64,000 bases of DNA, taken from Kribbella sp. VKM Ac-2568 (GTDB taxonomy: Bacteria > Actinomycetota > Actinomycetes > Propionibacteriales > Kribbellaceae). The notes beneath the pieces were generated by a model. It ran no database searches, had not been told where the DNA came from, and saw only the letters and a program-made list of their open reading frames with translations. Shown piece after piece: positions 52,213 through 60,659 of this stretch. Made by a program: the position numbers and the translations under genes. Numbering within the stretch: position 1 is the first letter of the stretch; every line of letters starts with the position of its first letter. The stretch is from the NCBI RefSeq assembly GCF_004345365.1, contig NZ_SLVF01000002.1:62001-126000 (forward strand). Direction: 5' to 3'.

Positions 52213-52720
52213 TGGCGTAGTAGACCAGACGGTACTTGCCGATCTGGACCTCGTCGCCGTTCGACAGCTGGAGCTCGTCGATCCGGTCCCGGTTCACGTA
52301 GGTGCCGTTCAGACTGCCGACGTCACGGACCTTCACGCCCATCCCGTCGCGGCGGAACTCCGCGTGCCGGCGCGACACCGTCACGTCGTCCAGGAAGATG
52401 TCGCTGTCGGGGTGGCGGCCCGCGGTGACGACGTCGACGTCCAGCAGGAACCGGCTGCCCGCGTTCGGGCCGCGCTGGACGATCAGCAGCGCGGAGCCGG
52501 CCGGCAGTGCGCCGACGGCGGCCTCGTCCTCGTCGGACAGTTGCACACCGGAGTCGAAGCGCTCGGTCTCGGGCTCGATGGTGATCGGGGTGAGCATCGC
52601 GGTGTCGGTCACGCCGGGTGCGGTGACCGGACGGTCCGCGCCAGGGAGCATCGTTCCGCACTGCGAGCAGAACTTGCTGCCCTCGGAGTTCTCGTGCCCG
52701 CACTGGTTGCAGAACGGCAT
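52199..52720 (-). CDS. garA: FHA-domain protein, GarA/OdhI-like, with N-terminal zinc ribbon
   Basis: A 173-residue protein. Residues 4-22 are a zinc-ribbon motif (CNQCGHENSEGSKFCSQCG). The FHA domain spans about 90-165: TAGRHPDSDIFLDDVTVSRRHAEF, then the phosphothreonine-binding GSLNGTYVNRDRID. GarA/OdhI regulates the 2-oxoglutarate dehydrogenase complex and glutamate metabolism through Ser/Thr kinase phosphorylation. I do not see the ETTS phosphorylation motif of mycobacterial GarA; the segment is PITIEPETERFDSG. Control may therefore differ, or the Thr is elsewhere. Order with gcvH supports the assignment. Confidence 0.85.
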   Translation of the reverse strand: MPFCNQCGHENSEGSKFCSQCGTMLPGADRPVTAPGVTDTAMLTPITIEPETERFDSGVQLSDEDEAAVGALPAGSALLIVQRGPNAGSRFLLDVDVVTAGRHPDSDIFLDDVTVSRRHAEFRRDGMGVKVRDVGSLNGTYVNRDRIDELQLSNGDEVQIGKYRLVYYASGQA

Positions 52721-52804
52721 GCTGTGATCCTCCCGATCGCCGGCGGTCCGGCGACGTTCTCAGTTGATCCCGTGTTGACAGTGTGACTGGCCCGGACAAA
52801 AGCC

Positions 52805-52838
52805 CGGACCTCAACCCTCTACCAGCGGTTGAGGTCCG
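52805..52838 (-). terminator. Hairpin terminator downstream of gcvH
   Basis: CGGACCTCAACC (52805-52816) and its complement (52827-52838) form a 12-bp stem with a 10-nt loop, 25 bp after the gcvH stop on the minus strand. A TTTTG lies a few bases downstream of the stem. Confidence 0.65.
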
Positions 52839-52862
52839 ACAAAACCTATCAGTCCTGGCTTG

Positions 52863-53243
52863 TCAGTTCTGCTCCAGCTGGCCCTGGTAGGTGTCGGCAT
52901 CCATCAGCGCCGCCACCTCCTCGTCGTCCTCGACCTGGATGTCGAGCAGCCAGCCCTCGCCGTACGGGTCGGTGTTGACCAGATCCGGCTGGTCGGCCAG
53001 GGCCTCGTTGACGGCGGTGACGGTGCCGTTCACGGGGGCGAACAGGTCGCTCACGCTCTTGGTGGATTCCAGCTCGCCACAGGAGTCACCGGCCCGCACC
53101 GCGGCCCCGACCTCGGGCAGCTGCACGTACACGATGTCGCCGAGTGCGTCCTGCGCGAAGTCGGTGATGCCGACCCGCACCGGGCCCTCGCCGGCCTTCA
53201 CCCATTCGTGCTCGGCCGTGTACTTCAGGTCTTCGGGGTACAC
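52863..53243 (-). CDS. gcvH: Glycine cleavage system H protein
   Basis: A 126-residue lipoyl carrier. Lys62 in GELESTKSVSDLFAPVNG is the lipoylation site, followed by the usual NDPYGEGWLLDI-like region (NTDPYGEGWLLDIQVEDD). It shuttles the aminomethyl group between GcvP and GcvT. ATG 53243 begins MYPEDLKYTAEHEWVK, the family start. It lies downstream of the DUF881 gene by 33 bp. Confidence 0.96.
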   Translation of the reverse strand: MYPEDLKYTAEHEWVKAGEGPVRVGITDFAQDALGDIVYVQLPEVGAAVRAGDSCGELESTKSVSDLFAPVNGTVTAVNEALADQPDLVNTDPYGEGWLLDIQVEDDEEVAALMDADTYQGQLEQN

Positions 53244-53276
53244 CTCGGTCCTCTTTCGCTCAAGGGATACTGCTGG

Positions 53277-54632
53277 CTACTTCGTCGGGCTGGGCGCCGG
53301 GCGAGCGTAACGATGCTCGTCGGGCGCGTGCAAGGCGGTGATCTGCACGAGTGGCAGCTCGACCACCTCGGCCGTTCCGCCGATCTGCGGGCCGGTCACC
53401 TCACTGACCAGACCGCCGGGGAAGTTGGCCGCCTCGGCCAGGTTGTGGGACTCCCCGATCGCCTCGATCACGTACGGCGAACCGACCTTCTCGCCGTCCA
53501 CCTTCACTCCGGGGGCATCGTCGATCAGGTCGGTGCTCGCGACCACCCGGACCGCGCCGTTGATCTGGATCGCCTCGGCGCCCGCGTCGCGCAGTTCCTC
53601 GATCGCGTCGAGCAGGTTGCTCGAGGTCATCTTGCCGTCCGGGTCGTTCAGGGTGATCCGCACGCCCGGGCCCTGCGCGGGCAGCGTGCCGGCCAGGATG
53701 CCGAGCACCCGAACCTGCTGCTCGGCCTGCTCGCGGGCGGTCTGCGCCTTGTCCGCGCTGGAGCTCAGAGTGTTCTTGCGGGCCTCGAGCTCGGTGATCT
53801 CGCTCTCCAGCCGGCGGGTGTTCTGGCCCAGGCCGTCCAGGATCGCGATCAGGTCCTCGCGGCGAGCGTTCTGGTAACCGTCGTCGGCCCGGTTCACCCG
53901 CACCTGGACGACCGCCACGCACGCCACCAGCGCGAGCACGACGGCGATGATCGCCTGCCCCCGGGACGGCTTGAACCCGGCCTTCAGCCGCCGCAACGCC
54001 AGGTTCGGCGTGCGCGGCCGCGGCATCGGCGTAGGAGCCGCCGGATGATCGGGAGACACCGCCTCCGGCGGCCGCGGCTCCTCCTCCGCAGGCTCAGACT
54101 TCTCCTGCGCGGTCGACTTCGCGGTCTCATCCGCCCGCGCCGGTTCTCCCGCCCCAGGTGCCGCAGCATGATGCGGCCGATGCTCGCCGGCCCCGCGGTC
54201 CCTGGCGCGCGCACTGTCTCCCGCATGGCGCGGCTTGCGCTTCGCGGCTGGCGAACCGGACTGTACTGCGGGCCCCGGCTCGGGCTCGGGCTTCGGCTGC
54301 GGGTCCGTCGGCTGACCGGCTTCCGCCTCCACGGCGTCTCCCGAAGTGCCCTCGAACGGTTCAGGCTTCAGATCGTCAGCACCCGGAGCTCCAGCCTTCG
54401 AGACATCGGGCGCCGGCTGCTCGGCCTTCGTCGGGTCGACCTCCGCCGGATCGACCTTCGTCTGCTCGGCCTTCGTCGGGCCGACCTCCGCCGGATCGAC
54501 CTTCGTCTGCTCGACCTTCGTCTGCTCGACCTTCGTCTGCTCGACCTTCGTCGGGTCGGGCTTCGCCGGATCGGGCGTCGGCGGATCGGGCTTCGGGGGT
54601 TCCGGGGGCGGAATAGGGTCGTCGGTGCTCAT
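53277..54632 (-). CDS. DUF881 membrane protein with repetitive Pro/Lys/Glu N-terminal tail
   Basis: A 451-residue protein. Residues 1-205 are a low-complexity cytoplasmic tail with five-residue repeats (TKVEQTKVEQTKVEQTKVD). A transmembrane helix lies near 226-244 (AIIAVVLALVACVAVVQV), then coiled coil (LESEITELEARKNTLSSS), then the DUF881 domain (GVRITLNDPDGKMTSS, GAEAIQINGAVRVVAS). Corresponds to Rv1825. The domain resembles the periplasmic part of division/coat proteins of the SpoIIIAH type; the role in actinobacteria is unknown. ATG 54632 chosen as it follows sbp. Confidence 0.88.
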   Translation of the reverse strand: MSTDDPIPPPEPPKPDPPTPDPAKPDPTKVEQTKVEQTKVEQTKVDPAEVGPTKAEQTKVDPAEVDPTKAEQPAPDVSKAGAPGADDLKPEPFEGTSGDAVEAEAGQPTDPQPKPEPEPGPAVQSGSPAAKRKPRHAGDSARARDRGAGEHRPHHAAAPGAGEPARADETAKSTAQEKSEPAEEEPRPPEAVSPDHPAAPTPMPRPRTPNLALRRLKAGFKPSRGQAIIAVVLALVACVAVVQVRVNRADDGYQNARREDLIAILDGLGQNTRRLESEITELEARKNTLSSSADKAQTAREQAEQQVRVLGILAGTLPAQGPGVRITLNDPDGKMTSSNLLDAIEELRDAGAEAIQINGAVRVVASTDLIDDAPGVKVDGEKVGSPYVIEAIGESHNLAEAANFPGGLVSEVTGPQIGGTAEVVELPLVQITALHAPDEHRYARPAPSPTK

Positions 54633-54633
54633 G

Positions 54634-54966
54634 TCAGGCCCTGAAGATGTGGCGCCGGATGGCCGCCATGTTGGTGAAGATCCGGATGCCCAGGACGACG
54701 ACCACACCGGTGGACAGCTGGGAGCCGACGCCCAGCTGGTCGCCCAGGTAGACGATCAGCGCCGCGATCAGCACGTTCGACACGAAGGACACGACGAACA
54801 CCTTGTCGTCGAAGATCCCGTCCAGGAACGCCCGGAGCGCGCCGAAGACCGCGTCGAGCGCCGCCACCACCGCGATCGGCAGGTACGGCTGGGCCCACTC
54901 CGGCACATCGGGCGCGACGAGCAGACCGACGACCACGCCGATCACCAGCCCGAGTACGGCGATCAT
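54634..54966 (-). CDS. sbp: Small basic protein, Sbp (DUF1290)
   Basis: A 110-residue membrane protein with three predicted helices: IAVLGLVIGVVVGLLVAPDVP, LPIAVVAALDAVFGALRAFLDG and SFVSNVLIAALIVYLGDQLG. YLPIAVVAALDAVFGALRA is the family hallmark. It occurs between two DUF881 genes across Actinobacteria and Firmicutes, as Rv1824 does. ATG 54966 overlaps the upstream DUF881 gene by 4 bp. Function unknown; a link to the divisome or membrane organisation is inferred. Confidence 0.9.
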   Translation of the reverse strand: MIAVLGLVIGVVVGLLVAPDVPEWAQPYLPIAVVAALDAVFGALRAFLDGIFDDKVFVVSFVSNVLIAALIVYLGDQLGVGSQLSTGVVVVLGIRIFTNMAAIRRHIFRA

Positions 54967-55799
54967 CTCTGCCCACCCACCTTCGCGTACCGCAGCGCGA
55001 TGGTCGCATCGGCTGGCACCAGCAAGGAATCCTCCGTCGTGATCGTCATCCGGACACCGAAATTGCTGACCAGGTACTGCACCCACTGGCCACCCGAGCT
55101 CTGCGCGAACCGGGCCGGCATCGTGGCCTGATCCCCAATCGCGAGCACGGTGTACGGCGGGGTCAGCGAACTGTAGTCGACGGTGATGGCACTGCCCGCG
55201 CCACGGATGGCCGTCAGCGAGGTGAGCCGGTGCCCGTTCACCGAGATCGCCTCGGCGCCGGCCGTCCACAGACCGTTGACCAACTGCTGCAGATCGACGT
55301 CGAGCAGCCGGCCCTCCTTGTCGGAGGAGTCCTTCGCGTCGTCGATCACGGCCTTCAGTCCCGGGCCGGTCGCCGCCACGGCACCCGTCTGCAGTTCGAG
55401 GCCGTCGAGCCTCTGCTGCAGCGCCGCACCGTCGCTGGTGTTGCTCAGCCCGCCGGCCTGCAGACCTCGTACCTCGTCGGCCAGCTTGATCTGCTGGCCG
55501 CGCAGGTCGTTCAGCCGGGTGTCGGCCTGGCCGATCCGGGTGATCAGTTCGTTGCGCTGCTTCTCGGCCTCGGGGGCACCGCGGTAGTTCTGCGACGCGG
55601 CCACGGTCAGCAGGAAGCCCAGCACGGCCAGCGCGATCACCAGCAGGACCCGATGGCGCGACCTGTTCGGCTTGCCCCCTTGGGACGGCCGCGACCTGGC
55701 CGCGACGGCGTAGCCCTCGTCCAGGGGGTGGGCCATCAGGTTGTTGAGCAGCGACATGGACGCGTCGACGCGGCGCTGCCCCGGTGGGGACTGAGTCAC
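54963..55799 (-). CDS. DUF881 family membrane protein
   Basis: A 278-residue protein with a cytoplasmic N-tail, transmembrane helix at 51-67 (LLVIALAVLGFLLTVAA), coiled coil (NELITRIGQADTRLNDLRGQ) and the DUF881 domain (GPGLKAVIDDAKDSSD, WTAGAEAISVNGHRLTSLTAIRG). Matches Rv1823. The GTG start at 55799 is 3 bp after the CDP-alcohol transferase stop. Confidence 0.9.
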   Translation of the reverse strand: MTQSPPGQRRVDASMSLLNNLMAHPLDEGYAVAARSRPSQGGKPNRSRHRVLLVIALAVLGFLLTVAASQNYRGAPEAEKQRNELITRIGQADTRLNDLRGQQIKLADEVRGLQAGGLSNTSDGAALQQRLDGLELQTGAVAATGPGLKAVIDDAKDSSDKEGRLLDVDLQQLVNGLWTAGAEAISVNGHRLTSLTAIRGAGSAITVDYSSLTPPYTVLAIGDQATMPARFAQSSGGQWVQYLVSNFGVRMTITTEDSLLVPADATIALRYAKVGGQR

Positions 55800-55802
55800 G
55801 AT

Positions 55803-56399
55803 CTACCCGGCCGGCCCACTGATCGGTTTCACCGTCTGGATGAGGTGACGCAGTTGTACGAAGTACAGAGCGCCGGCCCAGTAGTACAGAGCGGTGCCCC
55901 AGATCGCGAACGCCCAGCCGAACACCCGGGCCAGCACGTTCAGGGTGCTGTCGCCGTCGCCCAGCAGGAGCAGCGGGAACGCGTACAGCAGGCAGAAGGT
56001 CGCCGACTTGCCGAGGAAATGCACCGGCAGCGCGTTGAAGCCGCGGCGGTGCAGGGCCGGCAGGGTGAAGGTGAGCAGCAGGTCCCGCAGCGGCAGCGCG
56101 ATCGCCAGCCACCACGGGATGATGTCGCGCAACGCGAGGCCGAGCACCGTCGCGAAGATGTAGAGCCGGTCCGCGACCGGGTCGAGCATCTGGCCGAGCC
56201 GGGTGGTCTGGTTCATCCGGCGGGCGATCTGGCCGTCGGCCCAGTCGGTGAACCCGGAGATCGCCAGCACCAGCAGGGCCCAGCCGTCCTCCTCCGGGCC
56301 GAGGATCAGCCACAGGAAGAGCGGCACACCCAGCAGCCGGATGAAGCTGAGTGCGTTCGGGATCGTCAGTACCCGGTCGGACACTTCCAAGTCCGGCAC
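55803..56399 (-). CDS. CDP-alcohol phosphatidyltransferase (PgsA2-like)
   Basis: A 198-residue membrane enzyme with the signature DWADGQIARRMNQTTRLGQMLDPVADR, i.e. D-x2-D-G-x2-A-R-x8-G-x3-D-x3-D, and about six helices. It uses CDP-diacylglycerol and an alcohol such as glycerol-3-phosphate or inositol phosphate to form a phospholipid. Matches Rv1822 (PgsA2) by position. GTG 56399 is chosen because GGGGAGG lies 5 nt upstream; the longer open frame to 56498 adds 33 residues of uncertain value. Confidence 0.88.
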   Translation of the reverse strand: MPDLEVSDRVLTIPNALSFIRLLGVPLFLWLILGPEEDGWALLVLAISGFTDWADGQIARRMNQTTRLGQMLDPVADRLYIFATVLGLALRDIIPWWLAIALPLRDLLLTFTLPALHRRGFNALPVHFLGKSATFCLLYAFPLLLLGDGDSTLNVLARVFGWAFAIWGTALYYWAGALYFVQLRHLIQTVKPISGPAG

Positions 56400-56538
56400 G
56401 CGACCCTCCCCCTGCTTCGAATCGGGCACCGCGAACCGTGCCCCTGTCCCGGTCGTTACTGTACTTGGGCCCACCAGCAGGTTTCGCCCCGGCCACACTA
56501 GGCCTGTACATATTCATTAGGCCCTGGTTTGTCCCTGA

Positions 56539-56688
56539 CTAGGTGAACGCACTCCGAACAGCCGGACTACGCACGCTGCGCACCAGTGATCCGAAGGTAT
56601 CCCGATCGAGATCTGGCAGCGCCCCACGGCCGCCCACCTGTACGCCGTACAGATCCCTGAGCCGTTCGTTGATGACATCGGCAACCAC
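56539..56688 (-). CDS. Possible 49-residue protein or gene remnant
   Basis: The frame from GTG 56688 to TAG at 56539 encodes VVADVINERLRDLYG followed by 34 further residues with a normal codon bias for this DNA. It is preceded by CAGGAG at long spacing. It may be a remnant of a longer helical protein. Low confidence. Confidence 0.25.
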   Translation of the reverse strand: MVADVINERLRDLYGVQVGGRGALPDLDRDTFGSLVRSVRSPAVRSAFT

Positions 56689-56770
56689 TTGTCGTGCGCT
56701 CTCCTGAAGAGCTCACGCGGGCCTCGTGGGGATCTATGGTGGGCGGAAGGTCGCTGAGGGGAGTGCGCGG

Positions 56771-57139
56771 GTGAAGTTCCTGATCTTGATCTATGGGAAT
56801 CCGGAGTCCAGGGAGGTCTGGAACGGGATGTCCGAGGAGCAGCAGAAGGAAGCCATGGTGGGGTACGCCGGGCTGAGCGAGGCGCTGACCGCCAGCGGCG
56901 AGTTGATCGTGTCGCACTCGCTGGACGACCCGGCGGGGACGAAGCAGGTGCTGGTGCGGGACGGGAACGTGATGACCACCGACGGCCCGTTCGCCGAGGT
57001 GAAGGAGCAATTGGCCGGCTTCTACCTGGTCGAGTGCGACAGCATGGAACGCGCGATCGAGATCGTTCCGCAGATCCCCGAGGCCGAGTTCAGCCTGGTG
57101 GAGGTCCGCCCGATCCGAGACCTCAGCCACCTCACCTGA
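56771..57139 (+). CDS. YCII/DGPF-domain protein
   Basis: A 122-residue protein of the YCII-related superfamily with the DGPF motif in TTDGPFAEVKEQLAGFYLVE. It is commonly paired with an atypical ECF sigma factor, as here. The start is GTG 56771 with AGGGGAG upstream. Its stop overlaps the sigma-factor ATG (TGATG). It likely acts with or is controlled by the sigma factor; the biochemical role is unknown. Confidence 0.9.
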   Translation: MKFLILIYGNPESREVWNGMSEEQQKEAMVGYAGLSEALTASGELIVSHSLDDPAGTKQVLVRDGNVMTTDGPFAEVKEQLAGFYLVECDSMERAIEIVPQIPEAEFSLVEVRPIRDLSHLT

Positions 57140-58482
57140 TGCCACCTGCTGACCAGCCTTCCCCACCCCTACCTCCCACCGACCCGCCGTCCGCGGAGCA
57201 GACGGGAGCCGGTGGGGCCGACGCCGGGACTGAGCGGGCAGGCACTGGGCAGGCCGGCACCGGGCCGCAGGTTGTGGAGCAGCACGTGGAGCAGTTGCTG
57301 CGGGAGTTGGCGCCGCAGATCCTCGGTCCGTTGGTACGCCGGTACGGCGGGTTCGACACGTGCGAGGACGCCGTCCAGGAGGCGCTGCTGGCGGCATCGC
57401 AGCAATGGCCGGTGGACGGGCTGCCGGACAATCCGCGGAGCTGGCTGATCACCGTCGCGTCGCGGCGGCGGATCGAGATGCTCCGCAACGAGGCGGCCCG
57501 GCAACGCCGGGAAGAGACCCTCGCTTCTCTCGAGCCGGCCGAGCGCGCGCCGGTTGCTCAGGCAGACGACACGTTGACTCTGTTGTTCCTGTGCTGCCAC
57601 CCGTCCCTCACTCCCCCGTCGCAGGTGGCTCTCACCCTGCGCGCCGTCGGCGGTCTCACCACTGGTGAGATCGCGCGCGCCTTCCTTGTACCGGAGTCGA
57701 CGATCGGCCAACGGATCAGCCGGGCCAAGTCCAAGATCAAGGCGAGCGGCGCGGAGTTCCGCCTGCCGCCGCCCGAGGAGTTGTCCGATCGGCTGGCCGC
57801 GGTCCTGCATGTGCTCTACCTGATCTTCAACGAGGGCTACACCGCCAGCTCCGGCGAATCCCTGCACCGTGTCGAGCTGAGCGCGGAGGCGACCCGCCTG
57901 ACCCGGCAGCTCCGCGACCGCCTGCCCTCCGAAGGCGAGGTCGCCGGCCTGCTCGCCCTGATGCTGCTGACCGACGCCCGCCGTCCCGCCCGTACTTCGC
58001 CCAGCGGCGCGCTCGTCCCGCTCCCTGAGCAGGACCGGACCCGCTGGGATCCCCAAGCCGTTGCCGAGGGCACCGATCTCATCACGGAGACGTTGCGCAC
58101 GGCCCCGGTCGGTCCGTACCAGCTGCAGGCCGCGATCGCCGCAGTACACGATGAGGCCGCCAAGGCCGAGGACACCGACTGGCGCCAGATCGTCGTCCTC
58201 TACGAGTTGCTCGAGACGATGGCGCCCGGCCCGATGGTGACGCTGAATCGAATCGTCGCCGTCGCGATGGTCCACGGCCCTCAAGCCGGCCTCGACCGCC
58301 TGGAATCAGCAGCCGGCGAACCGGCCCTGAAAGACCATCACCGGGTCGCCGCCGTCCGGGCGCATCTCCTGGAACTGGCTGGAGACCTCGAAGCCGCCCG
58401 CGAGGCCTACCGCCAAGCCGCCGCCCTGACCCTCAGCCTCCCTGAACAGCGCTACCTCGAAACCCGCGCCGCCACCCTTTGA
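57139..58482 (+). CDS. ECF sigma factor with SnoaL/TPR-like C-terminal extension (DUF6596, ECF41/ECF42-like)
   Basis: A 447-residue sigma factor. N-terminal region 2 is RRYGGFDTCEDAVQEALLAASQQWP followed by the -10 helix PRSWLITVASRRRIEMLRNEAARQRR. Region 4 has LTTGEIARAFLVPESTIGQRISRAKSKIK. After that come about 230 residues of the DUF6596 type with HVLYLIFNEGYTAS, LMLLTDARRPAR and helical repeats near the end. This is the ECF42 architecture, usually next to a YCII gene. The C-terminal extension is thought to regulate the sigma factor in place of an anti-sigma. Confidence 0.9.
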   Translation: MPPADQPSPPLPPTDPPSAEQTGAGGADAGTERAGTGQAGTGPQVVEQHVEQLLRELAPQILGPLVRRYGGFDTCEDAVQEALLAASQQWPVDGLPDNPRSWLITVASRRRIEMLRNEAARQRREETLASLEPAERAPVAQADDTLTLLFLCCHPSLTPPSQVALTLRAVGGLTTGEIARAFLVPESTIGQRISRAKSKIKASGAEFRLPPPEELSDRLAAVLHVLYLIFNEGYTASSGESLHRVELSAEATRLTRQLRDRLPSEGEVAGLLALMLLTDARRPARTSPSGALVPLPEQDRTRWDPQAVAEGTDLITETLRTAPVGPYQLQAAIAAVHDEAAKAEDTDWRQIVVLYELLETMAPGPMVTLNRIVAVAMVHGPQAGLDRLESAAGEPALKDHHRVAAVRAHLLELAGDLEAAREAYRQAAALTLSLPEQRYLETRAATL

Positions 58483-58497
58483 GGCAACCTGGTGCGC

Positions 58498-59298
58498 TCA
58501 GACTCGACGCGCGTTCTCGGAAGGGCGGGCCCAGGTCAGCTCAGCGACGATCGTGAGGGCCAAGGTGCCGTCGGCGGAGGCCCAGGGCCGGACGACTTCT
58601 TCGATGGCGGCGTCGAAGGCGGCCGACTCGTTGGAAGACATGTGTTCCCGAGCCAATGACGCGGTCGAGTGGAACTGCTCGATGTAGTCGGCGACGGACT
58701 GGCGGAACGGCACCGCGGTGCTGGTCGCCGATCCCGTCACCTCGAGAAGGCCTTGCTCACGGAGTGCGTCGACGACGCGGAAGGCCGGGTCGTAGCCGGG
58801 ACTTCTCGAGTGGCGTTTGAGCACGGTGACCAGGTCCTCGCGCCACGGTACGTCGCGCGGTCCGTGCGTGATCACGGCGAGCTGCGCGTTCGGGGTCATC
58901 ACCTTGGCCAGCCGGGCAATCGTCTCCTCCCCGCGCATCCAGTGCAGACTCGCGCCGGCGGTGACCAGGGCGTACGGACCTTGCAGCTCGGCCGTCTCCA
59001 CCGCGTCGACGTACCAGCGCAGGTTCGGCTGATCGCCACCCGGCCGCTGTCGGCCCGCGTCGACCATCGCCGCCGAGATGTCGACGGCATCCACCCGCTC
59101 GACTCTCGCCGCGAGCGGTCTGGCGATCGCACCTTCTCCCGCCCCGATGTCGAGTACTACGCGTGGCTCGTCGACGATCAGCTCCTCCAGCCGATCGAAC
59201 ACGTCCTCCGGGTACGGGGGCCGATACCGGTACGCCGCCGCGACGCCCTCGTGCCGGAACGTGGCCCCCAGCTCAGGCTGATCCATGCCCTGATCCAC
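58498..59298 (-). CDS. SAM-dependent methyltransferase
   Basis: A 266-residue class I methyltransferase. Motif I is VVLDIGAGEGAIARPLA near residue 50, the acidic residue is in AVDISAAMVD, and motif IV follows in LVTAGASLHWM. The C-terminal region is helical with LALTIVAELTWARP. Substrate unknown. It starts at GTG 59298 or ATG 59286. Two direct repeats of TGATCAGAAA lie just upstream. Confidence 0.87.
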   Translation of the reverse strand: MDQGMDQPELGATFRHEGVAAAYRYRPPYPEDVFDRLEELIVDEPRVVLDIGAGEGAIARPLAARVERVDAVDISAAMVDAGRQRPGGDQPNLRWYVDAVETAELQGPYALVTAGASLHWMRGEETIARLAKVMTPNAQLAVITHGPRDVPWREDLVTVLKRHSRSPGYDPAFRVVDALREQGLLEVTGSATSTAVPFRQSVADYIEQFHSTASLAREHMSSNESAAFDAAIEEVVRPWASADGTLALTIVAELTWARPSENARRV

Positions 59299-59304
59299 CC
59301 TCTC

Positions 59305-59345
59305 TGATCAGAAACTGACCACACCCTCTCGCGCGTGATCAGAAA
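59305..59345. repeat. Direct repeat of TGATCAGAAA in the methyltransferase promoter region
   Basis: TGATCAGAAA occurs at 59305-59314 and 59336-59345 (31-bp spacing, about three helical turns). It is a candidate regulator site for the methyltransferase gene at 59298. Confidence 0.45.
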
Positions 59346-59363
59346 ACCAGGCAACCCGGCGGG

Positions 59364-59744
59364 TCACGGCCAGGTCTGGGCGCGTTCAGCGAAGAGGTCT
59401 GGGTCGCTGTGGACCGGAATGACGCAGAGCAGGTGACCGCCCGGCGCCCGCAGCGTGTGGCAGCCCTGCCAGCTCGACACCTCGACAGCCCCGAGCCCCT
59501 CCAGCCTGGCGACCTCGGCGGCGACATCATCCGTCTCGATGTCGAGGTGATAGCGCGGCGCGTCATCCACCGCCTGCACCGCCAGCACGTACCCCGGCAA
59601 CGCATCCTGCAGCGTGATGTACTGCGGCTCCCCCGGCGGGCTCTCGGCCCCCACCCCCAGCGCCGCCGACCAGAACGCCGCCGTCTCCGCAGCCTCGTCT
59701 TGCGGTGTATCTATCAAGAACGTGCTAACTCGACTCCGATGCAT
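59364..59744 (-). CDS. VOC-superfamily (glyoxalase-like) protein
   Basis: A 126-residue protein. Two beta-alpha-beta-beta-beta units are visible: FLIDTPQDEAAETAAFWSAAL, RYHLDIETDDVAAEVARLEGLG and LRAPGGHLLCVIPVH. The metal-ligand positions partly fit (YHLDIE His). Such small proteins include antibiotic-resistance and lyase enzymes; the activity is not assignable. The gene is on the minus strand with the stop 65 bp before the methyltransferase start. Confidence 0.82.
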   Translation of the reverse strand: MHRSRVSTFLIDTPQDEAAETAAFWSAALGVGAESPPGEPQYITLQDALPGYVLAVQAVDDAPRYHLDIETDDVAAEVARLEGLGAVEVSSWQGCHTLRAPGGHLLCVIPVHSDPDLFAERAQTWP

Positions 59745-59996
59745 CCCCCGAATCTAGACACCCTCAAGCACCCCCACCACCCGTTTCCTAGCCGCCTGTT
59801 CGGCCTCCGAGCCGGCGGGAAATCGAGTTGTCCGGCTTCAGGCCGACCGTGAGTATGAGGCGGGTGAGCGAGGTACGCGCGGAGGGGACGGCGGAGTGGC
59901 TGGAGTTCGTGCTTCAGGAGTACCCGCTGGCCGCAGTACAGGCAGTGCGTTGGTGTCTCCGCGGCCTGCGACTCGGTAGCGTGACCGCCGTCGGCA
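59745..59996. other. Intergenic region between VOC and TetR genes
   Basis: No convincing gene. A plus-strand open frame at 59855-60031 encodes 58 residues (RWCLRGLRLGSVTAVGITP inside), but it runs 35 bp into the tetR 3' end and has no clear ribosome site. Confidence 0.4.
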
Positions 59997-60659
59997 TCAC
60001 CCCGGTACCAGAACCCGGACCTGGTCTCTGATCTCCTGCACGACGACGTCGACCGGGTTGGCGATGTTGATCGTCGCCGCCATGCTGACGAACATGATCG
60101 CGGAGACGACGTGCGCGAGCGTCGCGGCGTCGCCGGAGCTGATGCGCTCGTCTCGCCGTAGCACGTCGGCGATCGCGTTTTCGGTCTGCACGGTCAGGAC
60201 GAGCGCGTCGCGGTGGTGGGGCTCCTCGGGGTCGCCGAAGACGATCTCCCGCAGGTAGGTCCGCCCGTTGTCGATCTGTTTGCGGTTGCACTCCACGACC
60301 GGGCGGACGATCGCCATCACCGCGTCGAGCACGTCGGGGATGCTCTCGGCCGCCGACCTGCCTTGTGCGAGCGCATCGGCGTAGGTGGAGTTCTGCACGA
60401 GCAGAAGGAGCTCGCCCTTGGTCTTGGCGTACAGAAACAGCGTGCCGGCACCGATGTCGGCCTTATCGGCGATCTCCTGGGTGGTGACCTCGTCGACGCC
60501 GCGCTCGGCGAAGAGCTCTCGGGCGGCGGCGGTGATGCGGTCGAGCTTCTGCTGCTTGTTCCGCTCGCGCCGTCCGACTGGTTGGGAGGCGAGTGGCATG
60601 GTGCCGTCCTTCTCTGCTGTGGGCTCCTGCTGAGTGGGCTCGAATGTGCCGGCGCTCAT
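59997..60659 (-). CDS. TetR-family transcriptional regulator
   Basis: A 220-residue repressor. The HTH is AARELFAERGVDEVTTQEIADKADIGAGTLFLYAKTKGELL at about 44-84, then helical C-terminal ligand domain. The ATG at 60659 overlaps the SDR remnant's TGA as ATGA (60656-60659). It is the last gene of the operon running from 63734 and is presumably the repressor bound to the two TGAGTnGACTCA operators at 63776-63803, though that binding is inferred. Confidence 0.88.
   Translation of the reverse strand: MSAGTFEPTQQEPTAEKDGTMPLASQPVGRRERNKQQKLDRITAAARELFAERGVDEVTTQEIADKADIGAGTLFLYAKTKGELLLLVQNSTYADALAQGRSAAESIPDVLDAVMAIVRPVVECNRKQIDNGRTYLREIVFGDPEEPHHRDALVLTVQTENAIADVLRRDERISSGDAATLAHVVSAIMFVSMAATINIANPVDVVVQEIRDQVRVLVPG

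Noticed and set aside
59855..60031. A 58-residue plus-strand frame between VOC and tetR
   Set aside because: No ribosome site, overlaps the tetR 3' end, no recognisable homology.
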